From the NCBI GenBank assembly GCA_949130485.1, contig OX422191.1, positions 4,713,754 through 4,777,753 on the forward strand: a DNA stretch of 64,000 bases, given 5' to 3'. Of this stretch, positions 44,003 through 56,936 are shown piece after piece. Source of the stretch: Agelas oroides. Lineage: Eukaryota; Porifera; Demospongiae; Agelasida; Agelasidae. How positions within the stretch are numbered: position 1 is the stretch's first letter; every line of letters starts with the position of its first letter. The notes under the pieces were generated by a model. That model did not search any database and was not told the origin of the DNA. It saw nothing but the letters and a program-made list of their open reading frames with translations. The translations under genes and the position numbers were made by a program.

Positions 44003-45550
44003 GCAGATATCCTCTTCTATTGGAACAACAATGCCCACTTGCACACAGCAGACTCCTGATAAACAAAGGCAGTACGTACACTAAAACAAGTCGACCTTCA
44101 TTGCTTGTATAATTTTTCCTTGTTCTTCCTGCCTCATACCAGCGGTCTTTTCGAGTGTCTCTTTCAAGCAGTGACCACACAAAACATGCAGTAACTTCAA
44201 ATTTTCACATTTTGGGCATGTTGTGTAAGTTACTGCTGGATAGGTTTCAGACACTTGTGTGTCATGCGCATTCTCTTCTTAGAATGTGAAGTCCTTTTCT
44301 TGGGTACTGCCCACAGAAAGCCATCCCAGTCCCTGCAGTCTAGTTCTGAAATAAGCCATCCAGTAATGGTGGGGGGGCTGTACCAATTCAGGTACACCAG
44401 TTCTGCAAGTTTGAGTCGCTATGGGCGGCCTCACGATTCCAGCAAAGACAAAACTTCTGCAGAGGATACTTCTGTCCAGCAAACCTACTCCAATGGATTC
44501 ATTTCTAACACAGCTGCAGTAACAGACTGATTTCTCCAGAAACAGACCTACCAAGTCTCACGCCTCCGGCGTGAGTCTCACGCTTTGCAGGTCATTCTCA
44601 CGCTCTCACGCTCAGATACACGCCTCTTCCAACGCGTGCCATGCAGTGCCTGCGCCAAACCACACCCTTTTGTATGTGCTTCGTACAAGGAACGCTGTGC
44701 AAACCTAGAACTGAGCACAATGAAAGGCGCTGCTCTACAGAACAAGTTCTGTAATATCATAAGTCCCTGCATGCAAACACTATGAGGCCCCAATATAGCT
44801 CGCTGCATTTTATTCATGGTTCGTCCCCAGACCAAATCTTTCGCGCGGGACCTGCTCGTCGGGCCCAACGCACGCGAAAAGTTTCACGGATCACGGAAAC
44901 GTGAGCACATGAATGTACGCTTGACGCTGGTGTTCATGCACAGCAGTATGTATATGAAGGCAGAGCGGCCCGTGTTTTTGATCCTTAGCCTAGGTAGTAT
45001 TCGTGGTGTACATTTCGCGTTACTAGCTTAGTTCTTTCAAGACAGTGGACAAAAGCAACAGCAATCATGCAGAGATGTCCACCGTCCTGATCGTCTAATT
45101 TTGCTGAATCTCATACGGTTTGCGAATTTTGCGAGCAGTAATTGCCAGGATGCAACGAGAGGGCTTCCTGGCCACAGGAAAACTACAAAATTTTCCGCGC
45201 TTCGCGAGGATATTTAAATTCATTCAGAACGGGCTCCTACTAAAACACGGCTACGTGTACTGTCGATTTTTAGGCACTGGCAAAAACTCGTCATCGCTGC
45301 TCTGAGCAAAACGCTGTGGATGGCCAAAATCGAAGCTGAAGTGCGGAAACCGAAGAACGGAAACGGAAGTTCGGAAGTGAGCCGCCTATTGGTGCAATCA
45401 CATGCATGCTGTGCCTTGAAGGGTGGCTATCTCCAAGAGATATAAGAGTCGGATCCGGATCGCAATGAAGGCCTGTACGATTCTTCTGCAGTTCTCGCTC
45501 GCTTGCTTCTGCCACGCCAGAAATAATTTAATTGGAATAGTTAAGCCCGT
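44003..45550. other. No gene recognised
   Basis: Several frames open on both strands but none with a known domain. 44552-44635 has seven tctcacgc units. 45218-45280 shares cagaacgggctcctactaaa and tacgtgtactgtcgatt with 27255-27305. 45325-45450 resembles the left part of the inverted-repeat element at 47548-48277. Confidence 0.4.
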
Positions 45551-45711
45551 TTGGGCCATCACAGGTACATGAACATGGTAGTAGCTATACTAGTACAACA
45601 CAGATACAATACAGATACAACACTAGATACAAACCGGATGATTTACATAAATGAATAATTATGACTACCATGTCATGGTTATTGATGGTTAAGGGGGAGC
45701 GAGTTTGGGGG

Positions 45712-47411
45712 TTATAGGGGTCCAGGTTCATGGGGACTTCCACCGTAAACCAGTTCCTTCCTCCTCTGCCACCACTTCCTCACTTCCTCCATAACACACT
45801 CATCCACCCTATCGCCCACTTCCCTCTCCAAACTCTTTACATTCCTCCCCAACAGCAGTGCCATCTTTCCTCCTTCCCCCACCCTTCCATACTCATCTAT
45901 CCACTCTTGTGTTCCTTCCATCTGCCTTATCTTCTCTAACAAGTCCTGCCTCTCCCACCTAAATTCCTCGCATCTCACAAGAAAGTGTTCCACATCTTCT
46001 ACTTCGCAACTGTTACACAACACACACCTTTCATCCTCACACATCCTACACCACTTTTTGTCCTCGAAGAGGCCTGCTGATCCTGTTCTCAGCCTAAACC
46101 AGAGCCTTACCCCTTCCTGACCTACCAAAGACCTTGTGTACTCCTCCAATCCTGCCTCTTCCTTCACCATCTGATACCACTTCAGGCTACTTTTCCTTCT
46201 ATTTCTTCCATCCAATCCCTGCAGTTTTTCTCATGAACCCTCTCTTTCCACTCCTTTGCTGGCCCTGTCTCACTACCTTCCAACCCATACTTCCTTAACA
46301 ACAGATCGTACTCACCCTGCCAGCTAACATTTCCACAATCCTGCATCTTCTTCATTATCATTTTGACCAGCCTACTGTCATCAAGCCTCTCCACCCTCCT
46401 TCTATAGAGCACCTTCTTCTCTTCCCTTCTTTCCTCTAGCTTCTTCCACCCTAGGTCTCCTCGTACTGCCACTCCTGCCACAGACCTGCTTGCTCCAAGT
46501 AGCTTCCTGCCAACCCTGTCCTGGACAGCTTCTAACCTTTTGCTGACTACCTTTCCTCCTGTCCACCATACACTTGCTGCATGTTCAAGGCTTGGACGAG
46601 CCAGAAGTTCCCATACCAACCTTCCTCATTCTACCTCTATCTGGCCATTAACTCGACTCATCCACTCGGTCCTTCCTGCCCACTCCTCAGCCTTCTCTCT
46701 CATTCTCTCCATCTGCACATTCCCTCTCATCTTCCGATCCAGCCAAACACCTAGGTATTTGAATGCTGTCACTTCTTCCATTTGCTCTCCGCTAATCGAC
46801 CAGCTCTCTTCACTATTTGCTCCAACTACCATCGTTTTGCTCTTCCGTGCATTGAAACGAAACCTCCACTCCTGTGCATAGTGACCCACCACATCCAGCA
46901 TTTCCTGCAATTCATCACCTGTCTCCGCTAACAATACAATGTCATCCGCATACACCAAATTCCGTCCATTTTCACTCCCAAGCCCTTTTCCTCTAGCTGC
47001 TTCATCATGTCCATTACGTATATGCTGTATAACAGTGGTGACAATGGGCAGCCTTGGCGTAACCCTGTTTCAACCGGAAACCATCTTGACTGTTCCCCTT
47101 CCAACACCACACTTGCTTCAATCCCTTTATACAATCCTCTACAGATGTGGACAAACTTCTCCTCTACCCCGTACTGCTGCATTTTCCTCCACAACCCATC
47201 TTGCCAAACTGTATCGTACGCCTTGCTTACATCCAGAAATGCCATGTATGTCCCCTTCTTTTCTTTCCTCCTCAGCTCACACACACCCCTCAGAATCAAT
47301 ATCTGGTCAGCACATCTCCTCTCAGATCTAAATCCTCCCTGGGCCTCTGTTAAGATCTTCTCTTCAGCAAATGTGCCCAGCCTCCTTGCAAGCAGCTTTG
47401 CCAGAAATTAC
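45712..47411 (-). pseudogene. Non-LTR reverse transcriptase, 5' truncated, frameshifted
   Basis: Read on the minus strand from ~47411: FLAKLLARRLGTFAEEKIL, TEAQGGFRSERRCADQ, then DVSKAYDTVW (palm motif A), GLRQGCPLSPLLYSIY (motif B), VYADDIVLLAE (motif C, YADD), FNARKSKTMVV and KYLGVWLD. These are the ordered RT motifs. A C-terminal zinc-knuckle-like CxxC..HFLVRC follows at ~46040. The frame changes between 46928 and 46958 and near 46200, and a TGA interrupts it at ~46622, so the copy is dead. The endonuclease and 5' part are missing. Role when active: target-primed reverse transcription. Confidence 0.88.
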
Positions 47412-47547
47412 ACCCTGGTACTTTTGAAAAATGCAGCTGAAGAGGTAGTCATAGGTCGTAGAGAGTGCACAACCACGTACACAGTGTCACGTCATGCCAG
47501 TGCGGCTGGTAGCACTACCAAATTTTATATGGCCCCAATTCCTTGAT

Positions 47548-48277
47548 GGGCAAGTGCTGAAGTGCGGAAATGGAAGTACGGAAACCGAAGTACGGAAGTG
47601 AAGAAAAAAGCCACCTATCAGTGTCTAGTGCCTTACTGACTCATGACTGTGCCTTGTAGCCAATGCAGGACTGTCTCTAAGCGATGTGAGAGCCAAGTAC
47701 TGACATATCGGACTCCAGCGAGCACTAACCAGTGCTAACACAGTCGTCGAGTCTTGTCTTGCTCTCATTCCGAGACTATGGTGACTATTTGCTAGTATCT
47801 CAGGAGTAGTTTTGTAACTGGTTGAGCTATTGGCGAAGATTCTCGTCGAGGAACTATGACAACATTCGCATCTGCATCACTGTCACGAGAACTCAGTAGC
47901 ATATAGAGTCTGCAGGTTGGCCGACTCACCGTTAGTCTTGGTTTGGCAGTTGCATGCTTAGTGATAGCGAAGCTCACTGCAATCCTAGAGCCCAAGATCC
48001 TGCTCTCAAATCGCAGGGATAGAGTCACCCTTTGGCTACAAGGCCTCAACACACATGGGTACCCATATAGTATAGGGATCAGTTTACATAAAAAAGACCC
48101 TTATAGTATAGGGATCTTTTTCTCCATAAAGTACATTGATAGCTACCAACCCCACACACACAGTCGTGAGTCAGTAAGGCACTAGACACTGATAGCCGGC
48201 TTTTTTTTTCTCACTTCCATACTTCGGTTTCCGTACTTCGGTTTCGGTTTCCGCACTTCAGCGTTTTCCACTTGCCC
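47548..48277. mobile_element. Inverted-repeat element with GAAGTGCGGAAA ends
   Basis: The left arm from gggcaagtgctgaagtgcgg through cagtgtctagtgccttactg is mirrored at ~48135-48277. Both arms carry short repeats of ggaaaccgaagtac. The loop contains ggacgaattc-poor DNA and an internal repeat of tatagtatagggatc at 48066-48115. No gene. Confidence 0.65.
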
Positions 48278-48340
48278 TTCGTTGATTTGTAGTTTCTCAT
48301 CAGGTTGTTCCCCTGCACACAATTCGGGCGGGCGGGTAGC

Positions 48341-48361
48341 TATTATTATTATTATTATTAT
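48341..48361. repeat. (TTA)n microsatellite
   Basis: Seven tandem tta units. Confidence 0.9.
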
Positions 48362-48519
48362 CATGTATGAGCTTTACAGCCAAGATTGATAGTGAAAAAC
48401 ATAATGGTGACGAAATAAATGACAGGATGTTGGCTGACAGACTACTCTTGTAGTTCAAGAGTAGCTGGGAAGTATACAGAAATAATAGTCATACTACAGG
48501 TACCTCCCAGAACACCAAG

Positions 48520-48796
48520 TAGCATTTCTAGAGCTAAATTGAAGTGGGTGACATTGGAACAGCGTAGAGCTCTACAACAGTTGAGAGCTGTACATCGATG
48601 TGTACATGGCACTGCTCCAGGGTACCTACAGTCAACTGTTCAAATTGCAGCCTGGAACAGTTGGTACACGTGGCCGGCTCAAGCTCTCCCTAAAAGTGCA
48701 CAATACTGAGCTGTATAGGAAATCATTCCAACACAGTGGAGCCCGAAGATGGAATCTTTTGCCAGACCATATCAAGACCACTCAAGACTTATCATA
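48520..48796 (+). pseudogene. Non-LTR reverse transcriptase C-terminal fragment
   Basis: Plus strand reads LKWVTLEQRRALQQLRAVHR then VHGTAPGYLQ, and after a frameshift TRGRLKLSLKVHNTELYRKS and GARRWNLLPDHI before a stop at ~48797. Same tail motif as other CR1/L2-like fragments (W..L..RR.L..L....G.AP.YL...R....W N.LP). The 3' UTR leads into the (ATC)n tract at 48968. Confidence 0.75.
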
Positions 48797-48966
48797 AATT
48801 CTCAAAACTAGCAAAGCATTTTATTACTCAGTACATGTAGCACATTTTCTTTATTGTTTTGTATGACTTTTGCACTTCTTTCTTACTCTGTTATAGTTTG
48901 CTCCGTGTTTTATTTGTACTCAGGGCCCCCTGGTAGATCAGCAAAATATTGCTGAAGGAGCTACCC

Positions 48967-48967
<1 letters not shown>

Positions 48968-49009
<42 letters not shown>

Positions 49010-49071
49010 TCATCATCATTCATCATCATCATCATCATCCTCATCATCATCATCATCATCATCATCATCAA
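48968..49071. repeat. (ATC)n tract between two convergent retrotransposon ends
   Basis: About 33 atc units with two ttc interruptions. The plus-strand element at 48520 and the minus-strand element at 49.1-51.3 kb both end here. Confidence 0.92.
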
Positions 49072-49201
49072 TAAAGAATAACAGACAAACGTTACAACAA
49101 AAACTAATCAGAAAAGAGAGTACCGAGTTACATTAAGTAACCAACACAGGTGATAGAACATAAATGACAGAACACAATCACAATACATAATAGATAAAGT
49201 A

Positions 49202-50130
49202 TTAAAACATGGAGTTAGTAACCAAAGTGGATCTACCGGTGGCATGGCAGTTGCTACAAGGACAGACCAAATGATAAGTACAGCTAGGTGATGGGATAGT
49301 AGCACTGGGCACAAAGATTGACGTACTGAGAGTAATGGCATCTCTAAGTGCCGACCAGGAGCTTTCTAAGCTATGTGATGAGAATGAGTCGTATAGTATA
49401 AGAGAGTCCGTCAAATGATCAGCAAGTGCAGGTAGGTTGGCTTTACGATAGTTTAGAGCATTCAGAGAGTAAGACCCTGTACCAACAGACCTTGTACTGT
49501 TTGTATTGGAATGTGAGAATATGTCAGCAGTAACCAAAAAGTGATCTGAATTTAGCGTAGAATCTGTACTTACTATGATATTACTAAATCTATGAGGAGC
49601 ATTTGTAAGTATAAGGTCAAGTACATTCCCTGCTTGATGAGTTGGAGTATTGACAAGTTGCAGATAATTGAGATGATGTAGTGTATTGCAGAGATTGTGA
49701 GAGAAAGGTGACCCTGCGCATAGGGTTAACCAATTAATGTCAGGGGTATTAAAATCCCCAAGTATGATTGTCCTGACATCATCCTGTATGATAGAGATAG
49801 CATGTAAAGTTTCTTGTTGATATTCACTAGTACAGTTCGGGGGAATGTAAAGACATATGAGCAGTAGTTTCGGTTGAATATTCAGATGCACTGAGATCAT
49901 TTCAATTGAATTGCTTGTATGGCAAAGTTGAGATGGGATTGAGTTATGAATAGCAATTAGGACCCACCTCCTCGATTCACCCTGTCTTTGCGATATACTG
50001 TATAAGATGTCGGCAGAATTTCGTTATTGAATACCGTGTTGTTTAGCCATGTTTCGGTTACACAGATTATGTCAAAATTCTTAGTATATACTACAGATTG
50101 AATTTGTTCATTAAACTATGCGCGTTCCAT
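49202..50130 (-). pseudogene. Non-LTR endonuclease (EEP) fragment
   Basis: Minus strand: FDIICVTETWLNN (catalytic Glu motif, near 50070) in a different frame from LLLICLYIPPN, IILGDFNTPDINW (GDFN) and LNSDHFLVTADI (SDH). These are the conserved motifs of the apurinic-like endonuclease of CR1/L2-type elements. Frameshifts split the N-terminal part. It runs into a short 3' UTR ending TTCTTTATTGATGATGATG with no reverse transcriptase between, so the RT was deleted. Confidence 0.82.
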
Positions 50131-50260
50131 AAGAGTAATGAGTTGCGATTGCATAGTCATTGACTGGGTTCATTAGTGCTGGGGGATGACTGTAAGGATG
50201 GGTCATCGGTACCAGCCATCATAGTATCGTCAGACAATGACAAGGAATGCATTATGGGTC

Positions 50261-51283
50261 TTAATTCAGTTGTGTTAGGAGGGGGTGGCTCCACAGTGTC
50301 TGCCCTGGACAATGTAGTGGTAGCAGCAGGCATTGTGGGTGGTTGATCGTGGTTGCTAGGGGAGACGATGGGACTGAAATTGATGTGTTGCTGGACATGA
50401 AGGTAGAATCAACTACCTTGCCATGTAGTTTTTTATTGACATATATATTTGAATCGCGGATTCTTATTTGGGTATGGGAGATACCGGATTGTATCAAGTT
50501 CCATCTCTCTTTCAGCAAAATAGACTCAATTTTTCGTTGTTCCTTAGACATGATGGGTTTAACAGAGTATGGCCTTTTCAGACTTCCCCTTTTTGCTAGA
50601 ACGCTAGAGACGTCGGACATTCTGACAAAGTGCACAAGAATTGGTCTGGGTTTGGTGCTATTACGTTTAGGGTCAAACTTTCCAAGACGGTAGCATTCCT
50701 TGATGGAATGGGCTTGGATGGTACCGTCGAGGGTAGAAAACACACACACCACGCTAGTGATATCAGATTCTAAGCGGGTCGATCGAGGGGAGCCTGAGGG
50801 ACACTCATTCACTCCGTACAGAACAATGCTAAATTTATTGTCAGAAACAAACCTTGGTTGGGGTTGTGTTCTGGAAGTAGTAGTAGGTTGGGATGGCTTC
50901 TTTCCTCCTCCTGACATTGCTTCGACATAACTAAGAGGCACGCCTTCTGTAGATTTGTCTTCTGCTCGTCCTTCTGGTGTTCTTGCTTGTAGGACGGCTT
51001 TCATACTGGCTAACTCTGATTTGAGATTCTCGACATCTGACTGTAACTGTACAACCGTAGCTTTGTACGCTCTCAGCATACAGTACTGGCATGTAAAGGG
51101 TTCTGCGTCCGTGGTGAGTTTAGCATAGTGCTTGCAGGTAACTCCAGCACAATAACGGTGCACGATGCTGTTACATCCTCCCTTGCAGACCAACACTTCA
51201 TGTTGTTCCTCCAGTTGGTCACAGCAAAGGTCACAGGCCTTCCGTTGGGCTTTAGAACTGGCTTTGGGCTTGGGCTTTGGCAT
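50261..51283 (-). CDS. Non-LTR retrotransposon ORF1 protein
   Basis: 340-residue minus-strand frame. Residues ~17-68 are a PHD/zinc-finger-like module (CDLCCDQL, CKGGCNSIVHRYC, FTCQYC). Residues ~78-96 form a short coiled coil (VVQLQSDVENLKSELASMKA). Residues ~150-285 resemble the RRM-like nucleic-acid-binding ORF1 region (FSIVLYGVNE, ECYRLGKFDPKRN, RPILVHF). PHD-type ORF1 proteins are known in CR1/L2-group elements. The end is probably frameshifted, since an alternative frame (PIMHSLSLSDD) continues past 50261. It lies directly upstream of the endonuclease fragment on the same strand. Confidence 0.8.
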   Translation of the reverse strand: MPKPKPKASSKAQRKACDLCCDQLEEQHEVLVCKGGCNSIVHRYCAGVTCKHYAKLTTDAEPFTCQYCMLRAYKATVVQLQSDVENLKSELASMKAVLQARTPEGRAEDKSTEGVPLSYVEAMSGGGKKPSQPTTTSRTQPQPRFVSDNKFSIVLYGVNECPSGSPRSTRLESDITSVVCVFSTLDGTIQAHSIKECYRLGKFDPKRNSTKPRPILVHFVRMSDVSSVLAKRGSLKRPYSVKPIMSKEQRKIESILLKERWNLIQSGISHTQIRIRDSNIYVNKKLHGKVVDSTFMSSNTSISVPSSPLATTINHPQCLLLPLHCPGQTLWSHPLLTQLN

Positions 51284-51580
51284 GAGAATTCTTGGTTTTC
51301 CCGTCTCGTCCAGTGACTTGGCAACGTCCGACTAGCTAGCTCGCTAGTGAAAGTGTGATGTCATGTAAGCTGGAAAATCTCTTCTGGAGTCACTTATACA
51401 AGCCTGTTCTACCGTGCTGCATCTATCCTAGCTGATAGCCTAATCTTTATCTAGGTTCAAGGTTGCTCTGGTTTATGCATTGACCAGCATTATTCAGCCA
51501 ACAGATATAAATTCTCACGAAAGAAGTTGACAATTGTCAACTTCTATAATCATGCATGCATTTTTCAGTGAGTTAGACAC

Positions 51581-52332
51581 TAGTCTCGTACCCAGGCTCC
51601 TCCCCTACAGAAAAACGGGGAGAGAGCCGGGAAGATCTGATCACGTGCCCCGTGACGTACTATGCGTGGTTTTGATAATCGAATTATTGCCCACGCAGTC
51701 CGTACTAAGCGGTACTCGTGCTGTTATTGGAGTTCTGGATCAGTGGATGTCGCTGAGACTACAGATGGGCACTGGAAGGCTGTTTCACTGTTTTCTAGCT
51801 AGCTGGTAAGCAGTGTAGCTTCTACTCTACACATCGCTATTCCGCCCAAACGGCGCTAGAAGGTAGTCGCTTTAGCGACGTTCACAGCGCTGGCTACAGC
51901 TCACTATGACAGCACGCCAGGAGTATTCACAACTCACAGCTGTTCACAGAGGCATTCCAAAGACTCCTTGCTGACATAGTGAGCGACAGCCAACGCTGTC
52001 AACGTCGATAAGGCGACTGCCTCCTACGCCGTTTGAACGAAACAACGTCGTGGCAGCGTAAAACTTGGCGCTACAGTAGAAGCTATACTTGAAATATCAT
52101 AGTAGGAGCTTGAGTCTAGCTAGAAATGGTGAAACAGTCTTTCAGTGCCGATCTGTAGTCTCAGCGACATACAACAACGGCCGTGTCAGCACTGAGAACG
52201 GACTGCGTGGGCAATAATTCGATTATCAAAACCACGCATAAAACCACGCATAGTACGTCACGGGGCACGTGATCAGATCTTCCAGGCTTTCTCCCCGTTT
52301 TTCTGTAGGGGAGGAGCCTGGGTACGAGGCTA
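51581..52332. mobile_element. MULE-like foldback MITE, 752 bp
   Basis: TAGTCTCGTACCCAGGCTCC at the left and its complement at the right, with the 8-bp duplication TTAGACAC on both sides (51573-51580, 52333-52340). Inverted homology runs through most of the element (gatctgatcacgtgcc, ggttttgataatcgaattat, gtcgctgagactacag arms), so it is almost fully palindromic. Confidence 0.8.
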
Positions 52333-53520
52333 TTAGACACATGGCAGAAGTGATTTTACAGAAAGTAGCCCATGAAGTAAATAATTTGTTTGATTTACAT
52401 GGCTCTTAAAAATCAGTTGTTGATGTATCTTTTGATTTCCACTCAACAATCAATTCAAAATCAGACATCAAGATTTTTCACAAAGTAGGGCTGATTTTAT
52501 AGTTGATAGGAAATAAAGAAAATCACCTGTTGATTTCTCTTTGGCACAATGTAATTATGATACGCTAGGCTGTGACGCAAACCAAATCGATTACACATAA
52601 GTTGCCACTTTGAATTATCGGTGAGCTCAAGTTTGAATTTCTCGAACTCGGTGATCGGTTTTAATACGGAGTAAAAGCGGTGGGGTTGCAGTCAGGGTCG
52701 CTGTGACAAGCCGGTATCCATCCAACCACGCCAGCAATGCCACTCAGCTGTCTGACTCGAAGGTACGTGCATATTAGCTATATAAAAGGATACCTAGCTA
52801 TAGCCGTATGTCGGTTCGGGGGAGTCAGTTCGGACAGAACCACTGTACAGCTTGCAGCATAGGTTTGGCCTCATAATTTGTACAGTATAGCATCAGATCC
52901 TGGACCTGGTGCAGTGGGAAGAGTAATATGATTGTCCCACCTGCTTATAAAGATAAGGGAATGGAAAAGCCAAAACTTTCTGATGCAATGTTATGCCCCA
53001 CTGCCCCCAGTATGGGTTATATAGTGGGGCAGGTTGGGACTAATTAGAACATAAATTGCCCCAATATACGAGACATTTCCTATGATCAGAAAACATTGCC
53101 ATATTTGAGACATCTTCAGAGGTAATCAAATTCCTGACTTCCTGACTATAGGGGCAGGCTCCCCTATATATAATGCCACTCATCTGCTCGTATGTACGGG
53201 GTAACGTGGCATAACATTGACAGCTCTTTATACTGGTATGTGCACTCTGGTCTGAATACATGCATGTGAGCAATTCACGTGGAAATCTGTTTGCCAAGAG
53301 CTACAGGTATGATCAAAGAAATATTCTAGTGTTATTATTGGCCTAAAACAAATAGCCTCAGAACATTGACTTGAAATTATTTTTCTGACTGAGTGTGTGC
53401 TCCTACACGTAAACATTACTTAGACCCCAGTCTGAACCATCCTTCATTGCCACCACATGTACTTTTTCTAGGCTAGAAGAGAGTGTTGCTGTTCACTTCT
53501 TTTATTTTCCCTTTGTTGTA
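52333..53520. other. No gene recognised; repeat shared with 59.7 kb
   Basis: 52980-53230 resembles 59670-59880 (accccaatatac, atcttcagaggtaa, cctgactatagg). An LRR or other exon was not found. The start of the pectin-acetylesterase transcript may lie near here. Confidence 0.4.
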
Positions 53521-53638
53521 CAGAATTTGCACCAGGAGTGTCTAAACAGCTGTTTAGTGTGGGAGACATCCCCTGCAGATTAAGAAGCCAACTATTTCTA
53601 CTTCCCCCTAGGGAAAGCATATCACCTACTCCTGACAG

Positions 53639-53809
53639 ATGACACTAATTTCTCTGGGATCTAGCAGTGATAGCTACATCAACACTGAAAGTCTGCTAAA
53701 TGAGCAACCACGCATCAAATCAGGATGCAGATCTATAGAGAACAGGCCGCCACCCTTCATTGAGAAAGAAAATCCCATTGCTACTTATACAGCTATTCCA
53801 AGAGTGACT
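53639..53809 (+). CDS. Candidate first coding exon of the pectin-acetylesterase-like gene
   Basis: 57 codons from ATG to a clean GTAAGT donor at 53810, phase 0: MTLISLGSSSDSYINTESLL and onward to NPIATYTAIPRVT. Composition is hydrophilic, like a cytoplasmic N-terminus, with no signal peptide. A possible 5' acceptor tgtacAG lies at 53521. The next recognised exon (55495) also starts in phase 0, but an exon holding the expected secretion or membrane segment was not found in between, so the link is an inference. Confidence 0.4.
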
Positions 53810-55807
53810 GTAAGTACTGCTTTTCTTACTTGATTTACGGCTGTTAATTCCAACAAACAGTTATTGTTTCAGTGTGCTTATTGCTGCAGTCCTCTCTAAA
53901 TCATTGTTGTACAACTATGTTATTATTCATGTCTATTATATCATCTTTGTCTTCGTTGTTTTGAAAATCAATTTAAATTATACTGCAGATTTTGAATTGG
54001 GAAATCAATAGTAAAATACTGGACACGGTTGGTAACATGATTTGGCATGTATTTATCATTGAATTTTGATTGAATAATCAAATGAATAATTTTCCTGATA
54101 TTTGTTAAATGATTATACAATAATCAGCCAATGAATGATTAAGTGTATTCAATAAAGCACTGATTCTTCTAAAGCCACCTAATGAGTAATCCAATCAATA
54201 ATACACTGATTTATTTCATAGAGAAGTTTGCTGTGTGGAAGGTGATGGCAAAATGATGCTCGCTCATTATTCGCCATTGTAGAAGGGTTCTTTTGGATGC
54301 TGTGCACTAGACAGACACGTTTGTTAGCGTTACGTTCATCGCTATGCTTATGACGCCTATTGCTCGTTACGTCGCTGATAGGGGAGTATCACCAACTTTC
54401 GGACACTTAAAAAGCAATGCAGCATGGCATGGCCTTCCCATGGAGCAAATCTTATGAAACTGACCACTGAGGAATTCCAATCTATCCACTTCCATGCAGC
54501 ACTGAAGTTGTTTCAAGAATGCCAGTAAATGGACAATGGTACTATAAAATGTACAAGCCACTCCCTCCACCAATTAACAGACCACAAAAGACAGTTGCAA
54601 GTGCATGGGGACCAAGTTAGGTATATGACTAAACTTTTGAATGCAGATAGCATTTTAGTTTTCCCCTCTGAACAGTCAGTAAGCAGGTTAAGGAAAATAC
54701 AATGTACATGGTGTTTTTCAAGTTATGCCTCATCTTGCAGAACCATACATAATCAGTCCAATTAATTTCTTATAGGTGCATAGTCAGGTGCATAAAAATC
54801 TGCATACGAACTTTGAGAACTATATGTCTAATATAAAGCATGAAATTTATCAAAACCTAAGTCTGAACGCAGGTTGTCCGTTAATTGGTGAAAAGCACAC
54901 CCGAACAAGAGGAAGGTAAACACTACATTCCCTTACAGCAGTGAAGATACAAATCACATCCCAAACTCCCATTGAAGAGGCCTACTAGCTGAGTAGAAAA
55001 GGTAGCATTCTGTCAACTAGCATCAGAAAAACAGCATTCACAATATAGGCCCTTCCTTAGACCTTCCATTCATTCATAAAATTTATAAGCAGCCAAAAGT
55101 AATCATCAAAATACAGAAGACCCATTTTCTAACATACCACCTGCTAAGCATTTCTCATAATGTTCGGCAATTGCAGTTTTGAGAACAATTTCCTTGCACA
55201 GTCCGGAAATTGGTGACGTCTGGTAAATGGGTGACTCTCCCCTTGTGCAAATAGAAATAACGGTGATAAATTCTATCACAGAAATGCCATTATTAATCAA
55301 CGAATTGGGGCCTAAGTACAGTGAGCAATCAGCAGTCTGGATAGCACAAATCTATAGTTCCTTTATACTTTTTGGAAGATCGGCTATTTGCACATGCAGA
55401 TCTGTTTAAAATCTACTTATCTACCATTCTATCTATCTGATTATCTATCTTCTTGGAACTTGTGTTGCATATTTAGTTGTCTGCTTGATTTCAGGGAGCC
55501 ATGTGTCTAGATGCAGGCTTCTACATTCGAGAAGGAAGTGGTAGTGGAGTGGACAAGTGGATTGTACACCTGGGAGGAGGAGGATGGTGCAGAAACGAAA
55601 CAGCCTGCTACAATCGCAGCTTGACATACCTGGGATCTAACAAGTTATGGTCCTCTTCTGTTGCCATTGGAGGATTTCTCCGATAACTCAACAGTCAACC
55701 CAGACTTCTACAACTGGAACATGGTCTACCTCATGTATTGTGATGGAGCTTCATTTGCTGGGAGCGTGTGAGTGTCCTTTCCACATCTAGAATGTGTTGT
55801 CATGTTC

Positions 55808-55860
55808 TTGGTCACCCAGGCCATGTATGAAGAGGAAACAAGGGGCCTGGGTACGAGACT
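55808..55860. mobile_element. Minimal MULE-like MITE in esterase intron
   Basis: GTCACCCAGGCC is mirrored by GGCCTGGGTACGAGAC ~40 bases on. A degraded short copy between the first two esterase exons. Confidence 0.45.
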
Positions 55861-56936
55861 GCACTAGCTGTTACCATTGCTCCTTTCTTCATAGGGCGGA
55901 CCCTATCAATGTTCATGGAAAAGCGATTTACTTCAGGTAAGTAGCATGTTATTTTGTTGAAGGTTAAATGACATCATTTCTGTCCCCAAAGGACTATTTG
56001 TTGCACATTAGTTTCTCATCAGAGATTTTGTCTAAAGTTCATGTGGGCGGGCAGCCATTACCATTATAACATTATTCGTCAGCCGCAAACAAAGTTTGGC
56101 TCCTGGACTTGACAGGCCACACTCCCTGTGAAAGCAGCACAAAATGTAGCATCTAAGGGGCAAGTGCTTTAATGTGTTAGGGAAGGATGCATCTTTTGCA
56201 GTGTGCTAAGTAGTTCCAAATCAATGTGTAGCAGTATTGATACATACAGAGCATGAGATCGAGAAAGTACACAATAATGGTGATAATGGGCCAGCAAGCT
56301 GGTCCCAAAAAAGCATGTGGATGGGAGGTGAGAAAGTGCAATGTAAATAGTGGCTTTAATAGTGGCTGTCAAGCAATCAAACCTTAAAATTGTGGCTGTG
56401 TAATATATACTATGTTGACATCCTAATCAAATCTAGTAGAGTATCAGCCAATCTGACAATGTCTCAGTGATTTTTGGTATATGACCTGCTGCATGAGATG
56501 AGTACTGAAAACCCTCCTTCCACTTTTCTTATCCAGATTCCCTATCAATGCTCCCCCTCTCTTCTCCCCAGGGGTGAGCAGATATTGAAGGCTGATCTGG
56601 ATGCCTTACTTGCGAGAGGAATGAACAGTGCGAGTGATGTCATTCTGACAGGATGCTCAGGTGAGTACAGAAAGCTGGTGAAACAATTGTGGACTGTGGA
56701 TTCTGCTCACCAATAAGCTGTTTGTAGTTGTTGTTTTTATCATCAAGTTTGCAAACAGCAATCCAGAAATTGATAGCTTATTACACTAGTTTCCAGGCAA
56801 TATTATGACTCTTTATTCTATTGTCTTGCCAACAGATGAGTAGTGTTTACTGTACACAATGTATAAAAACTACACATGTGGAGCCTATATTACAGTACGC
56901 TATTGTAACACTGCCCACTCAATGTGGTAGACTATT

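Noticed and set aside
45730..47546. Plus-strand Pro/Ser/Leu-rich frames
   Set aside because: They are antisense shadows of the minus-strand reverse transcriptase.
54367..54573. 68-residue minus-strand frame as a gene
   Set aside because: No domain, no splice context, and it lies in an intron-like region of the esterase locus.
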